Shown here: positions 42,887 to 51,428 of the stretch, in pieces
Position numbering within the stretch: the stretch's first letter is position 1
Layout: each line of letters starts with the position of its first letter
Origin: Pseudomonas sp. FP1742
GTDB lineage: Bacteria > Pseudomonadota > Gammaproteobacteria > Pseudomonadales > Pseudomonadaceae
Length of the DNA stretch: 64,000 nt
Direction: 5' to 3'
NCBI RefSeq assembly: GCF_030687145.1
Contig: NZ_CP117460.1
Span: forward strand, 2,480,001 to 2,544,000
The notes under the pieces: model-generated
What the model was told of the DNA's origin: nothing
The model's input: the letters and a program-made list of their open reading frames with translations, nothing else
Database searches by the model: none
Made by a program: the position numbers and the translations under genes

Positions 42887-42944
42887 CAGTCAGAATCCTC
42901 CATGAGTGCCAGTAACATATGGCGTCAACAAACATACATCAAGG

Positions 42945-43010
42945 ACTGCTATTGGCCGATTTCTGCCTGTCGCGAAGGCCCGCAATCGACCCGAAGCTGC
43001 CGGTCTATAA
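42945..43010 (+). repeat. GGCC-core palindromic repeat, near-consensus
   Basis: ACTGCTATTGGCCGATTTCT, then GCCTGTCGCGAAGGCCCGCA, ATCGACCCGAAGCTGCCGG. Complete unit with both arms. Confidence 0.9.
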
Positions 43011-43118
43011 CGGTACCTGTCGCGCATGGCAGTGTCTGTTCGCAGAGACGTTGCTGCGTATCTCAAGGTCGGATGTTCTGGTATAAAAATACCCCTACTC
43101 AAGTCACGGACGACGACC

Positions 43119-43568
43119 ATGCAGATACGCAAGATGACTCAGGAAGACCTGCCGAGCGCCAATGCCCTGTGCCTGGAGGCGTTCATGCTGGCGGTTGCGC
43201 CCTCGCTGTCGGCGCAGGGCGTGGAAACCTTCACAAAGGTGGCTGCGCAGAAGGCGTTTGCCGAACGAATGGTAAGTGACAACCTGATGCTGGTTTGTGT
43301 CGCAGAGGGAACCCTGGTCGGGCTGATCGAGCTAAAGGAAGGGCGCCATGTGGCGATGCTGTTCGTTGCGCCGGTCTGGCAGCGCCACGGCGTTGGCAAG
43401 CGCTTGGTGAATGCGGCTCTGGAGCAGGCCAGGGCCAATGTAGTAACAGTCAGAGCGTCGCTGTCTTCAGTGGCCGCTTATGAACGTTACGGCTTTGCGT
43501 TGGCAGGGGAAGTGGGCGAGCTTGCCGGGCTGATCTATCAACCGATGGAGAAGCGGTTGACCATTTGA
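43119..43568 (+). CDS. GNAT-family acetyltransferase
   Basis: 149 residues from the ATG at 43119; a longer frame exists to 43026 without ribosome site. The GNAT core is complete: LVGLIELKEGRHVAMLFVAP, then VWQRHGVGKRLVNAALEQA (acetyl-CoA loop R-H-G-V-G-K), ending SSVAAYERYGFALAGE. It is likely an acetyltransferase of a small amine. The Shine-Dalgarno (GGACGAC) is weak. The GC is high and the codon use is core-like. Confidence 0.82.
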   Translation: MQIRKMTQEDLPSANALCLEAFMLAVAPSLSAQGVETFTKVAAQKAFAERMVSDNLMLVCVAEGTLVGLIELKEGRHVAMLFVAPVWQRHGVGKRLVNAALEQARANVVTVRASLSSVAAYERYGFALAGEVGELAGLIYQPMEKRLTI

Positions 43569-43569
43569 A

Positions 43570-43670
43570 GGGCCGCTTTCGACCCAGGCTGCCGTTCACT
43601 AAAGACTGCAAATTGCTGCTTTCTGCCTGTGGTGAGAGGCAGAAAACGACCCGTAGCTGACGTTCGCGCC
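43570..43670. repeat. GGCC-core repeats, degenerate pair
   Basis: GCCGCTTTCGACCCAGGCTG followed by TGCTTTCTGCCTGTGGTGAG, AGGCAGAAAACGACCCGTAG: arms from two units; the GGCC itself is lost in the second. Confidence 0.65.
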
Positions 43671-43835
43671 TCCATCGCAGCTTGCCGGGGATCAATCGGC
43701 TAAAACTGGCCAATTAACGACGGCAGTTGCCCTACAGTTCATAATTGCGGCGGCTTCACGATTGCTATAGTCATGGTGCGAGGCGAAGAAATACCGCAAT
43801 CTTCACAGGCTTGATGATCCAATATTGGACGCCTT

Positions 43836-45149
43836 ATGCGAATAAAACACCCGGTTCTGCCCCTTGCCAAAGCCGCATTCGCCGCGGCTCTCAGGACAGG
43901 TCATGGGCGCGCTATTTATCACGTCGAAAATCATGGATCGAAGGGGCTGGAAGAGATAGTCATCGAAGCGTGCCTAACATGCGTTTCCTATGATCCTCAG
44001 CTGGAGGTAGATCGGGCTCCGTGGCTGTTTTCGATTGTCGATCGCGCGAAGCTGAACGCAAAGGTGGTGCAGGCGATCAAGGCGCTAGAGAACACGCCAC
44101 CGCCCGAGAATCAACGCGACAGTAATCAGCGCAGTGCGATCCTGAAAGAACTGGCTGCTTCAGGATCAGAAGACGCGAGACGTCTTTTGTATTCTTCCCT
44201 AGCGCTCTTTCCGGGTACCGCTAGCGTAATTGGCGCTGAGGAAATCATCGCACTCGACGGCGTGGATGGCTTGATATATGTCGTCAGGCAGATGGGGCAA
44301 TGGTTGCAGGCTGATCCGGATTTCTGGGTTGATGACTATCCGATCAAACAATTTGATGCCACCACAGGGATTGAAGGAGGGCTTGCCGCATTGGAGCGTA
44401 AGGCCGCGGTTGATTCCGATATTGCGAGCTATCTCGTGGGGATACGCGAGACACACGATAGCCTTAGCGGTTTTTCTACCCGCGTTGAACCAATGTTATT
44501 TGATGGCAATGAGGTCGTGGCGTATGTCAAAAAGAACCCCAGAGAACAATGCTATTGGCTCAGAAGATGGGGAACGCAAGCCACTAACGATCAACGCGAC
44601 ATAGTATTCGCAGCCCTGCTTGCGTCGGAGGAGCCGGAACATGTCAAACGACTGTTCAGATGCTTTGCAAAAAGCGGCGTTCCTCGATTCGAAAGTCGAT
44701 TACTCCGCTGGATTGACCATGCCGACTCACAAGTTCAGTGGGCGGCAGTAGAGGCTCTTGCACCTAAAACGCACGGAGAACTGCGAGATGTGGCTAAGCG
44801 ATTGATCGCTGATGGCAACGTCCCAAACGGTGTCGCGTTGCTGGTGAACAATTTTTTTGAGGGAGATTTTTCATTGTGCACGAAGCACCTAACACAGCTT
44901 GATGATGCTGACAAAATGCACCATCTCGTCGGAGAACTCTTAAACTTGTGCGAAGCGCATCCTGGCCAAGAGGCGCTCGACTGTCTCCTCTACGTATATG
45001 AGTTTTCGCCGTGTTCGACCTGCCGAAAGCGGGCAGTGAAGGCGTTGACCGACACGAACATCGCTCCGGCCTGGGTGCTTGCAGAGTGTGCATTCGACGT
45101 CGATCCCGAAACGCGAGCACTCGCCCGGGCAGACCGTCCCTTCAATTAG
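43836..45149 (+). CDS. HEAT-repeat-like hypothetical protein
   Basis: 437 residues. The C-terminal two thirds show helical pairs with AxxAL-type spacing (VQWAAVEALAPKTHGELRDV, RKRAVKALTDTNIAPAWVL), like HEAT or armadillo-type solenoids. There is no catalytic motif, signal peptide or membrane segment. It starts with ATG at 43836. HEAT-like orphans in accessory islands are often adaptors or partners of an unknown complex; no such partner lies next to it. The short 92-residue gene on the opposite strand follows 45 bp later. Confidence 0.6.
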   Translation: MRIKHPVLPLAKAAFAAALRTGHGRAIYHVENHGSKGLEEIVIEACLTCVSYDPQLEVDRAPWLFSIVDRAKLNAKVVQAIKALENTPPPENQRDSNQRSAILKELAASGSEDARRLLYSSLALFPGTASVIGAEEIIALDGVDGLIYVVRQMGQWLQADPDFWVDDYPIKQFDATTGIEGGLAALERKAAVDSDIASYLVGIRETHDSLSGFSTRVEPMLFDGNEVVAYVKKNPREQCYWLRRWGTQATNDQRDIVFAALLASEEPEHVKRLFRCFAKSGVPRFESRLLRWIDHADSQVQWAAVEALAPKTHGELRDVAKRLIADGNVPNGVALLVNNFFEGDFSLCTKHLTQLDDADKMHHLVGELLNLCEAHPGQEALDCLLYVYEFSPCSTCRKRAVKALTDTNIAPAWVLAECAFDVDPETRALARADRPFN

Positions 45150-45193
45150 TCGTGTTACTCTCGGCCCGGTTGGTAACCATAAGCTGAGTACCT

Positions 45194-45472
45194 TCAGAAA
45201 GCTGCATCGTGAGCGTCCATAGCTTCCATCAAGCTCCGATATCCATCACTCCGATCGCGCGGCGAAACCTCGATAAATAGCTCAATCAACTGACTATCAA
45301 GGAAGGTTTGATTAGAGGTATCCAATGGCAGGTTAAAAAAATCAGCGCTTTGTACTGTGTACAGTGAGGTTTGGAAATTCAAAAAACAGACGTATCTCAC
45401 TGCCGCCGAATCGCTGAGCCGGCGCCATGTGATGATTTGTTGGTAGGTGTCTCCAAGAAATCCCATGTTCAT
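45194..45472 (-). CDS. Hypothetical protein
   Basis: 92 residues. It starts ATG at 45472 with AGAGGAT close by, or ATG at 45466. It is soluble and acidic, with no recognised motif. It points toward the HEAT-like gene (convergent, 44 bp apart), consistent with a paired unit such as toxin-antidote or adaptor, but this is only neighbourhood inference. Confidence 0.5.
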   Translation of the reverse strand: MNMGFLGDTYQQIITWRRLSDSAAVRYVCFLNFQTSLYTVQSADFFNLPLDTSNQTFLDSQLIELFIEVSPRDRSDGYRSLMEAMDAHDAAF

Positions 45473-45571
45473 TTATCCTCTTACTATGCTGGAACGCAGC
45501 AGGTGAAGGTATAGCAGTTACATATCACTCTTTGCTCTGGCTACGTGTAAGTCTGTAGATCTTTGGGCATC

Positions 45572-45665
45572 GATGGCGGTTTTTGGCCGTAATCGGCGAA
45601 GTCTGAATGACCGCTTTTGGCCGATTGCTGCCTTTCGCGAGGGGCTACAACCGACTACTGGCTGC
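45572..45665 (+). repeat. GGCC-core palindromic repeats
   Basis: GGTTTTTGGCCGTAATCGGC and GACCGCTTTTGGCCGATTGC, TGCCTTTCGCGAGGGGCTAC: two units in tandem upstream of the DUF4337 gene. Confidence 0.82.
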
Positions 45666-45742
45666 CAGTCAATTGTGTCCAAAGAATCAGGGACAATTCA
45701 TAATGCTGTCCATCTCCACTAACGTCTCCAAGATCGACACCC

Positions 45743-46321
45743 ATGCCTGCAGAGTTCGAAGTCCCCAGCCCACACGAGCAACACATTGAGCACACCACCC
45801 ATCATGCGCATGCACAAGGCGATAGCTTTGCCAGCAAGATTGCGGTGATGACAGCCATCATGGCGACCGTCGGCGCCCTGATGAGCTATCAGGCCGGCTC
45901 AACGGAGAATGAGGCGGCCATGGACAAAAACAACGCCGCCATCCAGAAAACCGAAGCCGCCAACGAGTGGAGTTACTACCAGGCCAAGTCCAGCCGGCAG
46001 AATCTGTCGGATCTGGCAAGCCATCTCCCTGGGCTGGACTCCGCCCATTATGTTGCTGAGGCGCGGCGGTACGGGGAACAGAAGGAGGAGGCGCGCAAGA
46101 AGGCTGAAGCATTCGAACAAAGGGCAAGAGAGTGGGACGAGAAGTCAGAGCAGGCGCTGCATCAGCATCACCGCTGGGCCCAGGCAATGACAGCGATTCA
46201 AATAGCAATTTCACTGGCGGCCATTACCTTGCTGACGCGTAAGGAATGGCTCAAGCGGATCTCGTTTGGGGCCGCGGGTATTGGCGTCATGTTGGGTTCG
46301 CTGGCTTGGCTGCATATCTAA
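45743..46321 (+). CDS. DUF4337 membrane protein
   Basis: 192 residues. Acidic/His N-terminus (HEQHIEHTTHHAHAQG), a first helix at about 32-50 (IAVMTAIMATVGALMSYQ), a long coiled-coil-like periplasmic stretch (about 60-145; KTEAANEWSYYQAKSSRQN), and helices at about 148-188. This is the DUF4337 layout. The ATG at 45743 has a poor ribosome site. Function unknown; some family members are linked to the envelope stress response, which is not shown here. Confidence 0.82.
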   Translation: MPAEFEVPSPHEQHIEHTTHHAHAQGDSFASKIAVMTAIMATVGALMSYQAGSTENEAAMDKNNAAIQKTEAANEWSYYQAKSSRQNLSDLASHLPGLDSAHYVAEARRYGEQKEEARKKAEAFEQRAREWDEKSEQALHQHHRWAQAMTAIQIAISLAAITLLTRKEWLKRISFGAAGIGVMLGSLAWLHI

Positions 46322-46346
46322 GCGGGGCGCTCAGAAGTTCACCTGT

Positions 46347-46445
46347 CGAATGCGACCGCTACTTGCCGGTTGTTGCCTTTCGCGAAGGGTAGAAATCCAC
46401 AACCCAAAGCTGCCTTTCATGAGGGGAAGTTAACGGCCGATTCTG
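46347..46445 (+). repeat. GGCC-core repeats, degenerate
   Basis: GACCGCTACTTGCCGGTTGT, TGCCTTTCGCGAAGGGTAGA, AATCCACAACCCAAAGCTGC: the GGCC has become TGCC in the first unit; a second ends TTAACGGCCGATT. Confidence 0.65.
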
Positions 46446-46565
46446 TTGAAAAAGTCGGCCATAGTTTTCTCGCGAAGACTGGTTTTCAAAAAATGAAATC
46501 CAGTAACGATGCGGCATACAGGCCCTGCGATTGTGTAAAAATCGGGCCTTTTCAGGGTTTTCCTA

Positions 46566-47408
46566 ATGAATATTTTCAATCAATATCCGGCTTTGAGACT
46601 TCGCCCGTTCATTGATCGCCTCTGGGGGTGGGAGAGTGAGTCACCGGAAGTCGTCCACCTCCCGACATTGCTCCCGGGCACGGGGGCGGAGTTGTATTTT
46701 CATTATGGGGAGCCATTTCGGATAAAAGCCAAAGAGGATTGCTCTTTCACAGTCAGTCCCGGTCACCTGTTCTGCATTCGCAGCAGGCCCATCAATCTCT
46801 CGCCCATCTCAGGTATTGGTTTTATCGCTGTCCGTTTTAAGATTGGCATGCTGCAACGTTTTACAGATATCCCGGCAAACGAATTAGCGGATTGCCAGCT
46901 CTCCGTTGAAGACATTTGGGGGAGGGCGGGCACAAAACTGCTCCGACATTTATCCTATGCTATTGATCGCCAAGAAAGAATCGCACTTATCCAGTCTTTT
47001 TTGGCCGATCATCTAAGACCATCAACAGACTTGCTCGTCGAACAAGCCATGACCACGCTCTATCGGGGGTGTTCAACAATATCGATTGAATCGCTTGCCA
47101 GCACACTAAGTTTGGGGCGTCGACAACTTGAGCGTCGATGGAAAATGTTCTCCGGCCAATCTCCCAACGAAACCAAATGTCTCAGTCGATTTCAGCAGAC
47201 TATCCGGAGTTTGATGCTTGAGCCTTCAGCCGAGACAATAGATAGAGCTCTAGCGTGTGGTTACTATGATCAGGCACATTTCATTCATGATTTTCAGCGC
47301 CGAGTGGGCCTTGCACCGTACCAGCACTTACGAGTCGCACGCACCAAGACGCATTTTTACAATACCCCGCTCCGAAAAGCCGGCATCCTAGGGACACTGA
47401 GTCCATAA
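46566..47408 (+). CDS. AraC-family regulator (DUF6597-AraC)
   Basis: 280 residues. N-terminal DUF6597 region about 1-120 (LLPGTGAELYFHYGEPF) and an AraC DNA-binding domain at about 175-260, with IESLASTLSLGRRQLERRW and the second HTH in ALACGYYDQAHFIHDFQRR. It probably activates the ABM monooxygenase gene, which starts 17 bp later and reads in the same direction. The N-terminal sensor may bind a small aromatic ligand. The Shine-Dalgarno AGGG is weak. Confidence 0.85.
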   Translation: MNIFNQYPALRLRPFIDRLWGWESESPEVVHLPTLLPGTGAELYFHYGEPFRIKAKEDCSFTVSPGHLFCIRSRPINLSPISGIGFIAVRFKIGMLQRFTDIPANELADCQLSVEDIWGRAGTKLLRHLSYAIDRQERIALIQSFLADHLRPSTDLLVEQAMTTLYRGCSTISIESLASTLSLGRRQLERRWKMFSGQSPNETKCLSRFQQTIRSLMLEPSAETIDRALACGYYDQAHFIHDFQRRVGLAPYQHLRVARTKTHFYNTPLRKAGILGTLSP

Positions 47409-47425
47409 TTTTTAGGAATTACATC

Positions 47426-47743
47426 ATGTTTGTATTGTTAGTGGAGCTTCAAGCGGATCAAGGACGATCCGAAGAACTCGAAAGCCTCTTGCGATCTTTA
47501 GTTGCGTTAGCAGAACATGAGCCAGGTACTCTTTTTTACGCTGTTCAACGCCCCCAAGTAGAGACAGACACGTTCGTTCTCTACGAATACTATGAAGATA
47601 AGGCTGCTTGGGAAACTCACATGAATTCTGAGCCTGTGCAAAACAAAATCAAGTGTTTCGAGTCCTTGCTGAAAGTTTCTCCAAAGATAATTTTTCACGA
47701 TGTCGTTTCAGCAACTGCCATCAGTAACGGCCCGAGAACATAA
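47426..47743 (+). CDS. Antibiotic biosynthesis monooxygenase (ABM) family protein
   Basis: 105 residues, a ferredoxin-like ABM fold: MFVLLVELQADQGRSEELES, then EPGTLFYAVQRP and TFVLYEYYEDKAAWETHMNS, ending in a helical FESLLKVSP. Family members oxidise small aromatics or quinones without cofactors, or act as stress proteins. AGGA precedes the ATG. It is 17 bp after the AraC-type regulator and is probably its target in the same transcription unit. Confidence 0.82.
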   Translation: MFVLLVELQADQGRSEELESLLRSLVALAEHEPGTLFYAVQRPQVETDTFVLYEYYEDKAAWETHMNSEPVQNKIKCFESLLKVSPKIIFHDVVSATAISNGPRT

Positions 47744-48203
47744 ATCGCAGAAATTGAGAAAAGCCGTTTTTCGGAATCATATTAGCTGAGAATACCCGGA
47801 TATTCGCGCCGACGCCAAATTGCCCCCGTTGCCGAGATTTCACTGATCAAGTCTGACTCCTCGCGAATCATTGACTGTGCTGGATTTGTGCAGGTCTGGA
47901 GATGGGTCAGTCTTGCCTCGGCACGTGGGTCAATTCGGCGTCAACATGCTTGTACCTCATCGCGTACGAGTGCGGGTGTCTCTACAGAACCCTGGGTGTC
48001 GAGTGCCGCTGTCCACCTATTCAAGACAGGTTTGAGGCATTTGACTGCTTTTGGCCGCTATCTGCCCCCTGCGAAGGGCAGCTTTGGGTCGCGAGTTGCC
48101 CTTCTCTACCGGCGGCTCTCGTTTCGAAGTGGTTATCGAACCTCGTCGCATCCATTTTTCCCTCCTGCTGACTCTTTCAATCCCACCTTCAAGGACCGAA
48201 CCT
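47744..48203. other. Gap with one GGCC repeat, no gene
   Basis: 460 bp between the ABM and hydrolase genes. The only recognisable element is the GGCC repeat at 48045-48110 (ACTGCTTTTGGCCGCTATCT, CCCCTGCGAAGGGCAGCTTT, GGGTCGC). Open frames here lack ribosome sites or motifs. Confidence 0.65.
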
Positions 48204-48818
48204 GTGATCGCATCCCCCGCCAAACTCCTCTTCCTGCCCGGAGCCTCAGGTAACACCCGGTTTTGGCATCCGGTTGCTGAGTGCTTGACCCACCCGGCGC
48301 AGCAGATCCATATCGGCTGGCCCGGCTTTGGAGACACTCCACCCTTGCCTGGCGTGACTGGCATGGATGATCTGGTGGCTCGCGTGCTGGCCGAGATCGA
48401 CCGGCCCACAGCGCTGGTGGCACAGTCCATGGGCGGCATAGTCGCTGTGCTTGCAGCGCTTGAACGCCCTGAGCTGATCACGCACCTGACGCTGACCGTC
48501 ACCTCTGGCGGGGTAGATATGTCTGCTCTGGGCGCGCATGACTGGCGCCCGGATTTTGCTGCCGCCAACCCGACACTGCCGAGTTGTTTTCTGTACGACC
48601 GCACCGACCTTACGCTCCAGTTGATAGAGTTGCGCATGCCAGTTCTGCTCCTCTGGGGAGATTCTGATCCGATCAGCCCCGTTCGCGTCGGCCAGCGCCT
48701 TGCTCAACTGTTACCCCGTGCTGAACTACACGTTTTCCCTGGCGCCGATCACAGTCTGGGCTTTACTCACGCAGCCGAAGTGACGAGGTTGATCGAGAGA
48801 CATCTGGCCTGCTGCTGA
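48204..48818 (+). CDS. Alpha/beta hydrolase
   Basis: 204 residues from the GTG at 48204 (AAGGA box, 7-8 nt). LLFLPGASGNTRFW is the oxyanion-hole strand; QSMGGIVAVLAAL holds the nucleophile Ser (G-x-S-x-G variant Q-S-M-G-G at about 75); LLWGDSDPI supplies the Asp, and GADHSLGF the His. The triad is complete. Substrate unknown; its short length is like small esterases or C-C hydrolases. A longer upstream frame lacks any ribosome site. Confidence 0.82.
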   Translation: MIASPAKLLFLPGASGNTRFWHPVAECLTHPAQQIHIGWPGFGDTPPLPGVTGMDDLVARVLAEIDRPTALVAQSMGGIVAVLAALERPELITHLTLTVTSGGVDMSALGAHDWRPDFAAANPTLPSCFLYDRTDLTLQLIELRMPVLLLWGDSDPISPVRVGQRLAQLLPRAELHVFPGADHSLGFTHAAEVTRLIERHLACC

Positions 48819-49280
48819 GCGGAGCACTTGCTGCCACCGCGTCGGACTGATTGTGCGGCCCCGTGCGTTTCAAGACCTGGCGGACAGACAACCGGAGGCA
48901 TATCGCTCTAACCTCGCCGGATACTCTGCGCAAACCGCGTAGAGATGAAAAAAATCAAAGCATAGTTAAAAGTGCACGAACCAAAATTGAGTCTATGACA
49001 TGTGATTTCGCACCTCGTTGACCACCTGCTATGGGTCGTTTTCTCCCGACTCTGACAGGTAGAAAACGGTCCTTGATGAACGTCCGGTCTTGGCCAGCCC
49101 TCTTCGATACCGGCAAATTTATCCCTGCCGACCGGGTCTCTGGCAACGTATAAGAGGCCGCTCCCGGCAACTCAATCCTCAGAGCGATCTGCCTTAGCGG
49201 CATACCTCTAACTTCGCAACCCCCTCAAAGCAACCGTTCAATGGCAGAATCTCCTCAACTTGATCGTTTTGGAGAACACC
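48819..49280. other. Gap with one GGCC repeat
   Basis: 462 bp before the ABC exporter. A repeat pair at 49015-49105 (CTGCTATGGGTCGTTTTCTC, CCGACTCTGACAGGTAGAAA, ACGGTCCTTGATG) is degenerate and lacks the GGCC. No supported gene; the minus frame to 49203 has no motif. Confidence 0.6.
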
Positions 49281-51140
49281 ATGCTTCGTGCGTTTGAACG
49301 AAGGCTCGACCCCTTTCCTCCTGACGAGGTACCACCGCCACCCGACGGCCTGGCTCGCTTCCTGTGGGCCTGTACGCGGGGAGCCCGCGGTTACATCCTT
49401 GTGTTTGCGCTGCTCAGTGCCGGTGTGTCGATTTACGAAGCCTGGCTATTTTCCTTCCTCGGGCAGGTCGTGGACCTGCTCTCGACCTGGCAGGCAGGCG
49501 GTGAAGCGGCTGCGCAGGAACGTCGCGTGTTGTGGGGCATGGGCATCGTAATGGTGACCAGTGTCGGGCTGGTGGCGTTGCGCACCATGGTGCAGCATCA
49601 GATATTGGCGATTAACTTGCCGTTGCGGCTGCGCTGGGACTTCCATCGCTTGATGCTGCGGCAAAGCCTTTCGTTTTTTTCCGATGAGTTTTCCGGCCGG
49701 GTCACTACCAAGGTGATGCAGACGGCGCTAGCGGTGCGCGACATGCTATTCACCCTTATCGAGATCGCACCCGGGATCGGGGTGTATTTCATCGCGATCA
49801 TCGCACTGGCCGGCGGCTTCGCCCTGAAACTGATGCTGCCCTTTGTTGCCTGGGTTGTGTTGTTCGGGCTGGCCATGTGGTACTTCGTGCCCCGCCTGGG
49901 GAAAGTCGGACAGGAACAGGCCAATGCGCGGTCGATGATGACCGGGCGTATCTCAGACGCCTACACGAACATCACGACGGTGAAGCTGTTCTCTCACTCC
50001 AATCGTGAAGCGCATTTCGCGCGTGCAGCGATGGAGGATTTCAAACAAACCGGCTTTCGTCAGATGCGCCTGGTAAGCCAGTTCGAAATCGTCAATCAGG
50101 CATTGGTGGTGGCATTGATCATGGCAGCAGGGGGGTATGCCCTGTGGCTATGGCACCAGGGTGAGGTCGGCGCAGGTGCCGTGGCGGCAATCACCGCCAT
50201 GGCGTTGCGCATCAATGGCATGTCGCACTGGATCATGTGGCAAATGACCTCGCTGTTCGAGAGCATAGGCACCGTGCAGGATGGCATGGCAACCCTTACC
50301 CGCGGCCCGAAGGTGCAGGATGCGCCGGACGCGGGCGTCCTGGTGACCTCCGGCGGGGCGGTAACCTTCGATAAGGTGAGCTTCAATTATAGCGGCGAAC
50401 GTCAGGTGCTCGATGGCCTGAGCCTGCACATCCGTCCGGGCGAAAAAATCGGTCTGGTTGGCCGCTCTGGCGCCGGCAAATCCACGCTTATCAATTTGCT
50501 GCTGCGCTTTTATGACGTCGACAGCGGGGAGATTCGCATCGACGGCCAGAACATCGCGCACGTGACGCAAGACAGCCTGCGCGGCGCCATCGGTATGGTC
50601 ACGCAGGATACGTCCCTGCTGCACCGTTCCATTCGCGACAACATCGCCTACGGCCGCCCCGATGCGACCGACGCGCAAATCCGCAGCGCCGCGGCCAATG
50701 CCCAGGCCGATGAGTTCATCAGCCAGTTGAGCGACCGGCAAGGCCATACCGGTTACGACACCCTTGTGGGTGAGCGCGGCATCAAGCTGTCGGGCGGCCA
50801 ACGCCAACGCGTCGCGATTGCCCGGGTGATGCTCAAGAATGCCCCGATCCTGCTACTTGACGAGGCCACCAGCGCGCTGGACTCGGAAGTCGAAGTGGCC
50901 ATACAGGAAAGCCTCGATGAAATGATGCAGGGCAAGACTGTGATCGCTATCGCCCATCGACTGTCCACCATCGCGGCCATGGACCGGCTCATCGTCATGG
51001 ACAACGGACGCATCATCGAGCAGGGCACCCACACCGAATTGCTCGGGAAGAACGGCATCTATGCGCGGCTGTGGCAGCATCAAAGCGGCGGGTTTCTGGG
51101 TGAGGATCAGGGAGTGGCCGAGGCTATGGATCAGGTGTGA
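49281..51140 (+). CDS. ABC exporter, fused permease-ATPase (MsbA/Lipid-A type)
   Basis: 619 residues from the ATG at 49281 (GGAG box). Six membrane helices cover about 30-330, then an ATP-binding cassette: Walker A GRSGAGKST at about 397-405, Q-loop MVTQDTSLL, signature LSGGQRQRVAIARV at about 503, Walker B ILLLDEATSALDSE, H-loop IAHRLS. A complete homodimeric exporter, intact. The short N-terminus (FERRLDPFPPDEVPPPPDG) is found in pseudomonad relatives. Exported substrate unknown: possibly a drug, lipid or peptide. Confidence 0.88.
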   Translation: MLRAFERRLDPFPPDEVPPPPDGLARFLWACTRGARGYILVFALLSAGVSIYEAWLFSFLGQVVDLLSTWQAGGEAAAQERRVLWGMGIVMVTSVGLVALRTMVQHQILAINLPLRLRWDFHRLMLRQSLSFFSDEFSGRVTTKVMQTALAVRDMLFTLIEIAPGIGVYFIAIIALAGGFALKLMLPFVAWVVLFGLAMWYFVPRLGKVGQEQANARSMMTGRISDAYTNITTVKLFSHSNREAHFARAAMEDFKQTGFRQMRLVSQFEIVNQALVVALIMAAGGYALWLWHQGEVGAGAVAAITAMALRINGMSHWIMWQMTSLFESIGTVQDGMATLTRGPKVQDAPDAGVLVTSGGAVTFDKVSFNYSGERQVLDGLSLHIRPGEKIGLVGRSGAGKSTLINLLLRFYDVDSGEIRIDGQNIAHVTQDSLRGAIGMVTQDTSLLHRSIRDNIAYGRPDATDAQIRSAAANAQADEFISQLSDRQGHTGYDTLVGERGIKLSGGQRQRVAIARVMLKNAPILLLDEATSALDSEVEVAIQESLDEMMQGKTVIAIAHRLSTIAAMDRLIVMDNGRIIEQGTHTELLGKNGIYARLWQHQSGGFLGEDQGVAEAMDQV

Positions 51141-51179
51141 GCGTGAAGAGGGCGCAGCAGGAGGGCGATAGGGGCGGGC

Positions 51180-51250
51180 CACGACCATTCCACACGGCAA
51201 CGGCTGCTGTCGGCCCATAGCGGCCCTTCGGACTTGCCCCGAAAGCCCGG
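51180..51250. repeat. GGCC-core repeat, degenerate
   Basis: CGACCATTCCACACGGCAAC, GGCTGCTGTCGGCCCATAGC, GGCCCTTCGGACTTGCCCCG: two GGCC cores in 25 bp, arms poorly preserved. Confidence 0.5.
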
Positions 51251-51428
51251 CTGCTGACCGGTCAATGCAGATAACGAAAACTATGCATGTCAGTCGGAGT
51301 ATCGGCTTTAATGTCGGTGCAGATTCACCTGCTCACGGCGCTGGATTTCTATAATTTGCGAGATGTGATGCACGCTATCGGTGGGTTCCAGGTTCTGAAC
51401 CCCTATCTAAATCAAGGAAGACAACCCA

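Noticed and set aside
48017..48637. 206-codon minus-strand ORF
   Set aside because: It lies opposite to the alpha/beta hydrolase with a full catalytic triad; it is a shadow of high-GC codon use.
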